Assembly (NCBI GenBank): GCA_034008185.1
Contig: CM067085.1
Location: 55,286,602 to 55,350,601 of the forward strand
DNA: 64,000 bases
Reading direction: 5' to 3'
DNA from: Gorsachius magnificus
Taxonomy: Eukaryota; Chordata; Aves; Pelecaniformes; Ardeidae
Below the pieces are notes generated by a model, which was not told the origin of the DNA, searched no databases, and saw only the letters and a list, made by a program, of their open reading frames with translations. A program made the position numbers and the translations under genes. Shown piece after piece: positions 25,001-31,000 of the stretch (positions within the stretch are counted from its first letter, which is position 1; every line of letters starts with the position of its first letter).

Positions 25001-28000
25001 TTAGAATTTTTTAGCACTGACATCCTAAGCAGTGACAGCCTTTTCAGGAGAGGACAAGACCTGTGAGAAGCTGGAAAAACTATACTGAGTCACCATCTAT
25101 TTTGAATCAGACTTTCTTCTAGCTCTCAGCTCTCTGCCACTTTGCTATCGTGCTGCTCACTTAACTTCGTATCTTCATAGAACAAATGTGCCCAGTACTG
25201 GCCATCAATGGAGAATGGCTCTGCAACATATGGGGACATCATTGTGAAGATCAATGAAAGTAAGACGTGTCCAGACTATGTCATTCAGAAACTACACATC
25301 ACAAAAGTAAGTTGATTCAAAAGTGTAAGACTGACTGGAATTGGAGTGTCTATTTGGAGTCTTAGGTATTGTTGAGATATCCTTTTAAGAGGAAAACAGT
25401 CAGCTATCAATAGAAGATGCTCTGCTGTTTTTCCCTAAGCAACATACAGTTTAAGAGAAAACTTCTTAGATGTTGGTGTCATTCCTTAAAAGAAATATGA
25501 GTTAAACTTATATTTCCCAACTTAAAAATCTATTTTCCTTAGTACTCTGGAATCTACATTTAGAAGGAAACTTAATATGCTGTTAAGTATGGAAAACACT
25601 GTGGTTTCGTTAGATATTTAGCTTGTTCTTTAACACAGAAATTTTACTGGTTTATGTGCATCTCAGCATAACCTTTTGCAAGTAAAATCAGTGTGACTCA
25701 TAGAGCACCATTATCTACCCTCGTGATAATTGTACAGTGGGACAATTACGAATTCTGGTAATCTCAAGTGCATTTATAAACATAACTGTTTTAAAATTAC
25801 CATTTGACTATGTGTAGAATTGTTAAGGCTGGTTCATTGCTCTCTTTTATACATCTGAAACCACATTAGTTGCTCTGTGCGTAATTGAGAACAAAATTTG
25901 CCATCTAAGGCTAAATGCTCTTCTCAGGCCCTTTCCGAAAATATTTCAGTGAGGGTAAATGGAGCGTAAGTCATACCTAAAAGCATTAAGACTCAAAGAG
26001 TAAATCTGCTGACAGATCATCAGCAAAATAGTCAAGCAACAGACTCAACCCACCTTGATCCATGATTACAGCTGGAAATTCCTATTTCTCATGTTGCATT
26101 AAAATTTACTCATGAAGTGGTCTGATGAAAAGAAAGTTGTAACAGGGTGAAGACAGTGAGAATATCAGGGTGTTAAGAATTAACTATTAACAAAGACATT
26201 GCTCTGTGACTAGAACAATCTGACACTAGAAATGAGAGACTGCTGCAGGCTGAGGATTATTTTAGAGCTGTCTGCTCTCTGTTCAGCTGACATCATATTA
26301 ATATAGATAGAACTGATATTGGTTGTGGAATTTAAGGGTGGTCCCTGACAAGACAGTGGAGACTTCTGCAGTTCTGGTGGAATAGGAAGAATGCCATTGA
26401 GATGTCTTTCTCATTTTGTTTTATAATCATGGTTATCAAAATGTATGTCCTCTCTTTTAATCTAGCAGCAACATATGAAAGTAAGACTCAAGACTTGACA
26501 TGCTTTAAGGTTTTAATCAAGTGACTTAAGAGAGTTGGTCTCATTGAAAATTATAGGTTTTCTTTTGTCTGCTTCTAAATGGTAGAAGCCTGAGTTACAA
26601 TTTATTTATTTATTTATTTAAAGTCTGTTGTACCCTCAGCAGGCTACTCCTAGGAGACATAAGAAAATTACCAACCTGTACCCCTTGAAGTAAGCAGAGC
26701 TATACACTAGCCCAGTTGTTTATGAATAGAGTAGGGAGACATATTATACTCTGGATCATAGGCTCACCTGAGAAAAAAAGTATTTTTATCAACACTTTGA
26801 ACCTCCTGCTTGTCCTCTGTTGGAGTCATTGTGTATTCCTGACTCATGGATATTTTTTAATGAAAAATTAATATGAAAAATGTCATAACCTGAGAGACCA
26901 TTGGGATTACAACATTACAGCACACTCTTTGAAATTTCTGTTTCAACATTTAATGACCGTTGCCCTTATTTTTCTTCTGCTTTGTATATGTGCACCTGAT
27001 TTTGGCTCTGTGTGTGTCTGTGTATACATATATATAAACCCCCACACTTCATTTTGTCTAGGGAAGAGAAAGGACAGCTGGAAGAGATGTCACTCATATT
27101 CAGTTCACAAGCTGGCCAGACCATGGAGTCCCTGAGGATCCACATCTCCTTCTCAAACTCCGACGCAGAGTTAATGCTCTCAGCAACTTTTTTAGTGGTC
27201 CAATAGTTGTTCATTGCAGGTAAATATATATTATTTTTAAAAGATTATATTAATGTTAAGTGAACACGAAGTGAAGCTATTCAGAAAAGGTAGCTGGCAA
27301 AGGTATTTGGCTGATCCCAAATTTTGTGACTTGATTACTTGAGAGTGAGGCAGCCAAAGATGCATAAAAAGGCCTATTTTCTGGAGGATATTCAGGTCAA
27401 TAATATGTGTATCTGAGGATACACAGACTTTTGAACTTTTGGAAAGCAGACTGATAAATGTCAGGCTACTCTGGCTATAAGCAACACGCCTGGCAATTTT
27501 GGCCTTACTTTCATTAAAAGATATTTAAAGTACAAACTCATCATTGTTTGTGTTGCCAATTAATTTACAGCAAGAACTGTTTTCAGTTGCTTCATATTCC
27601 TTTGTTACACATTTTCACTTTCACTCTCTTACTGACTGCTCCCCTCTCAGAATGGAACTAGGAGATGCCGTTCCCGCTCGATAACCAAGCCCCTTTGTGC
27701 TTTGCAGTGCAGGTGTTGGGCGCACTGGGACATACATAGGAATTGATGCCATGCTGGAGGGGCTGGATGCAGAAGGCAGAGTGGATGTTTATGGCTATGT
27801 TGTGAAGCTGCGTCGGCAGCGGTGCCTCATGGTTCAAGTAGAGGTATCTCGCTAAAACTCCTGTCACTTACAACTCACCTTTGCTAGAACTTCATCTGTA
27901 TTTCTCAGAAGCACGCTACTTAGCCTTGAGTACTACTATAATTCAGTTGAAGTTGTTCATAGAAAATATAGCTCTGAAAAATATTGAGAGAGAGAAAAAC

Positions 28001-31000
28001 TTCCAACACAGCTTTTCAGTTTTAGAAACTTCAACTTTTTAAGTTTAGGCTTATAAAAAAAGAAGCCAAGAAGAAAATTTTAGATTTGATAATCCAGCTT
28101 TTGGCATACAATTCACAAATGCAAAATTGATCTTGCATAGTCAAACCTAATTTTCAAATTCTAAAAACTTTCTGTCTAGGTGGGATTTTCGGTTGAGTTG
28201 AGAGTACAACAAGAGTTACAGACTGGTGCAATGCATGTTTTTAACTTATCTAAGAGTTTTGCAGATCTTTCAAATCTCAGTTGCATATTTCTTGAATGAC
28301 ATTACATTTATTTGCAGAACACTTTTCATCCAACACACTAAATGTGCTCCAAAATGTCTAATTTGGAAGCCAGTCTGTTTTTTAATACTTGTATTTAATG
28401 CCTATTTAATATTAATGCTTAACATTATTAACACTAATAACATCATGGGAGTAATAGTTTCTTATAATGGTTTTAAAAAGTGATTTTTTTTTCTTTTTAA
28501 TAACTTCATTTTTAAACCCTTCAAATGGGAAACACCAGTCACAGTACATCCTTATCCATCAAGCACTAGTGGAATACAATCAGTATGGAGAAACAGAGGT
28601 CAGTCTCTCAGAACTGCATTCCTATCTTAACAATCTGAAAAGAAAAGATTCTCCGAGTGATCCTTCTCTACTGGAGGCAGAGTTTCAGGTAAATAAGCAT
28701 TGCATTCTAGGGCCCTTACCTTCAATTTACATTAGAAAGTGCCTTGCACAATAGTCACGAGATAGAGATGCCACACATAATAGATCATTTCTGTGCTTTT
28801 TTATTTCCCTGGCACAGAAACAGTTTCCTTACAAAAGATGTAAAGTAATGAAATTTTATTCCTGCTTTTGATGTTAATATTTTTAACAAAGATGGGGAGC
28901 ATAGAACAATTACTTGTGACTATGTGCATGATTTCCTGTGCCATTGTACATGGTGTAGCAGGCATTCTTAAACTATAGTCTAGATGTGACCAAAGTTTAA
29001 AGAATTACAGTAAGAAGTGAGGCACTGGGAGGTGAAGACTGGGTGTGGGTGTCTAGAGGGGACAAGGACCCCAGGAATCATTTCAATCAAGCATAATACC
29101 AAACATTCTTTCTTTAGAGATTACCTTCCTATAAGGGGTGGCGGACACAGAACACTGGGAATCGTGAGGAAAACAAAAGCAAAAATAGGAATGCCAACAT
29201 AATTCCATGTAAGTATTTTGCATGAACCTTCCATTATTTTATCTGTTATCTTCTGTAAGAAAACCTACTAAATTTTGAAAAAACAGGGACGGTAAATTAC
29301 CTTATGGAGATGTATTTGATTCATTAATTTTATCAATGCTATAAAGTCAGAAACTTCGCACAGTGTTTTAAAAAAGAAGAGATGAGTTTTTAAAAATGTG
29401 AATTATTGGGAGTGTTTAAGGTTATTTCAAATAGAGGCCTTTGTTCTGCAGTCTGTTGTGAAAGGACTAGGCTTTTTCCTATCTGTTTTCCCCCCTGCAC
29501 ATGTGGGGACAGCCCCCCTCTAATGCTATGCCTTAGCAGCAGTGTGGCATGACGGTGACACTTTGTCTCATGCAGATGACTTTAACCGAGTGCTGATCAG
29601 GCATGAAGACGAATGCAATAGGGAGCGTGAACAAGATTCAGACGATTCCTCAGATGAGGACAGCGACTGTGAGGAATCAAGCAAATATATCAATGCTTCC
29701 TTTATAACTGTATGTATTTACAGGATCCACTATAAGTATTTATTTCACAAGCTTTCAGCTAAAACTATATTCTAGCTTGAGCTCTTATTCTCTTAGTGGC
29801 TTCACAAATAGAATAGGATTTACCTGAATAAGGGAGAAAGAAGAAAGATTTGACAGTCAATTGGCAAATCCATTTATAATTTTAATAATCAAAATCATCC
29901 ACATTTTGCTGCAGTAATAAGATGAGTCTTTTGCCCTTACATGGTCTTAGACTGTGCAATCTCAGATAGTGAGACTAAATATAGAAACACTTTTTTTTTT
30001 TTTGTGCATGAGTATGTGTGTTATGTTTAAAACCACTAGCTTTCAGACTGGCCTTATGATAACATATATTTCTGTTAGTGGGCATCCGCCTATGTACATG
30101 TTGATCCATATTAATATTTTCCCTGTTAGCGAAATGTGAGAATAGTTATTCACATATACAAAACCCTACTAGTGAAAACTGGGGCCAGCAGTTTTTTGGA
30201 GGTATCATATATACCTCCAAAAGAAGGAGAGCAGTTACTGGTCACTAATGAAGTAGCTGATTGTAATGGAATAACTAGCTAAATTCAATTTATCTGAATC
30301 CTTTAAAACACTGCACAGTTAGTCTATCTGTTCAGAGTAAATGTATTTTCACTTTTGGGTAGCTCAGTGTGAACCGACTGGTGCATCAACTTTGTGTGGT
30401 ATAAACTCAATTTCTCGGTGGTCAAATTAAACAGCTGTGTAGAATTAAATGTTTTACCCCTTAAAAATATATTTTGCAGAAGATGGCAGGGTTAGGTCTC
30501 ACCCACTGCAGCATGAGTATACCTTGTTGTTCATCTGGGAATGATACTGTTGTTAAGAGGATTGAGTTTAATGTCATTTGGCTCATAGAATTCCTGTAAG
30601 ACCATTGTCTACTGTGATAGGCATATTTTCCCTATGAACAAACGGGTTCATTAGTTTATTTCACTGGGTATTCTTTAAATGACAATGACTTCTGTTGCTT
30701 GGCAATCACATTTCAAATGAATTTAAGAAAAAAATTATTAAACATTTATTTGATAGGGCTATTGGGGTCCGAAAGCCATGATTGCAACACAGGGACCACT
30801 GCAGGAAACGATCTCTGACTTCTGGCAAATGGTCTTCCAAAGAAAAGTCAAAGTCATTGTTATGCTGACAAAGCTGAGTGAAGAAGATCAGGTGAGGGCA
30901 TAATCTTCACACTGACATGTTAAGGGTCCTTTATATGCAAAGAAAACACTGCACTGTGCTCTCCAATTCCCTTCCTCCAGTTAAACGTGTTTCATAGGAT

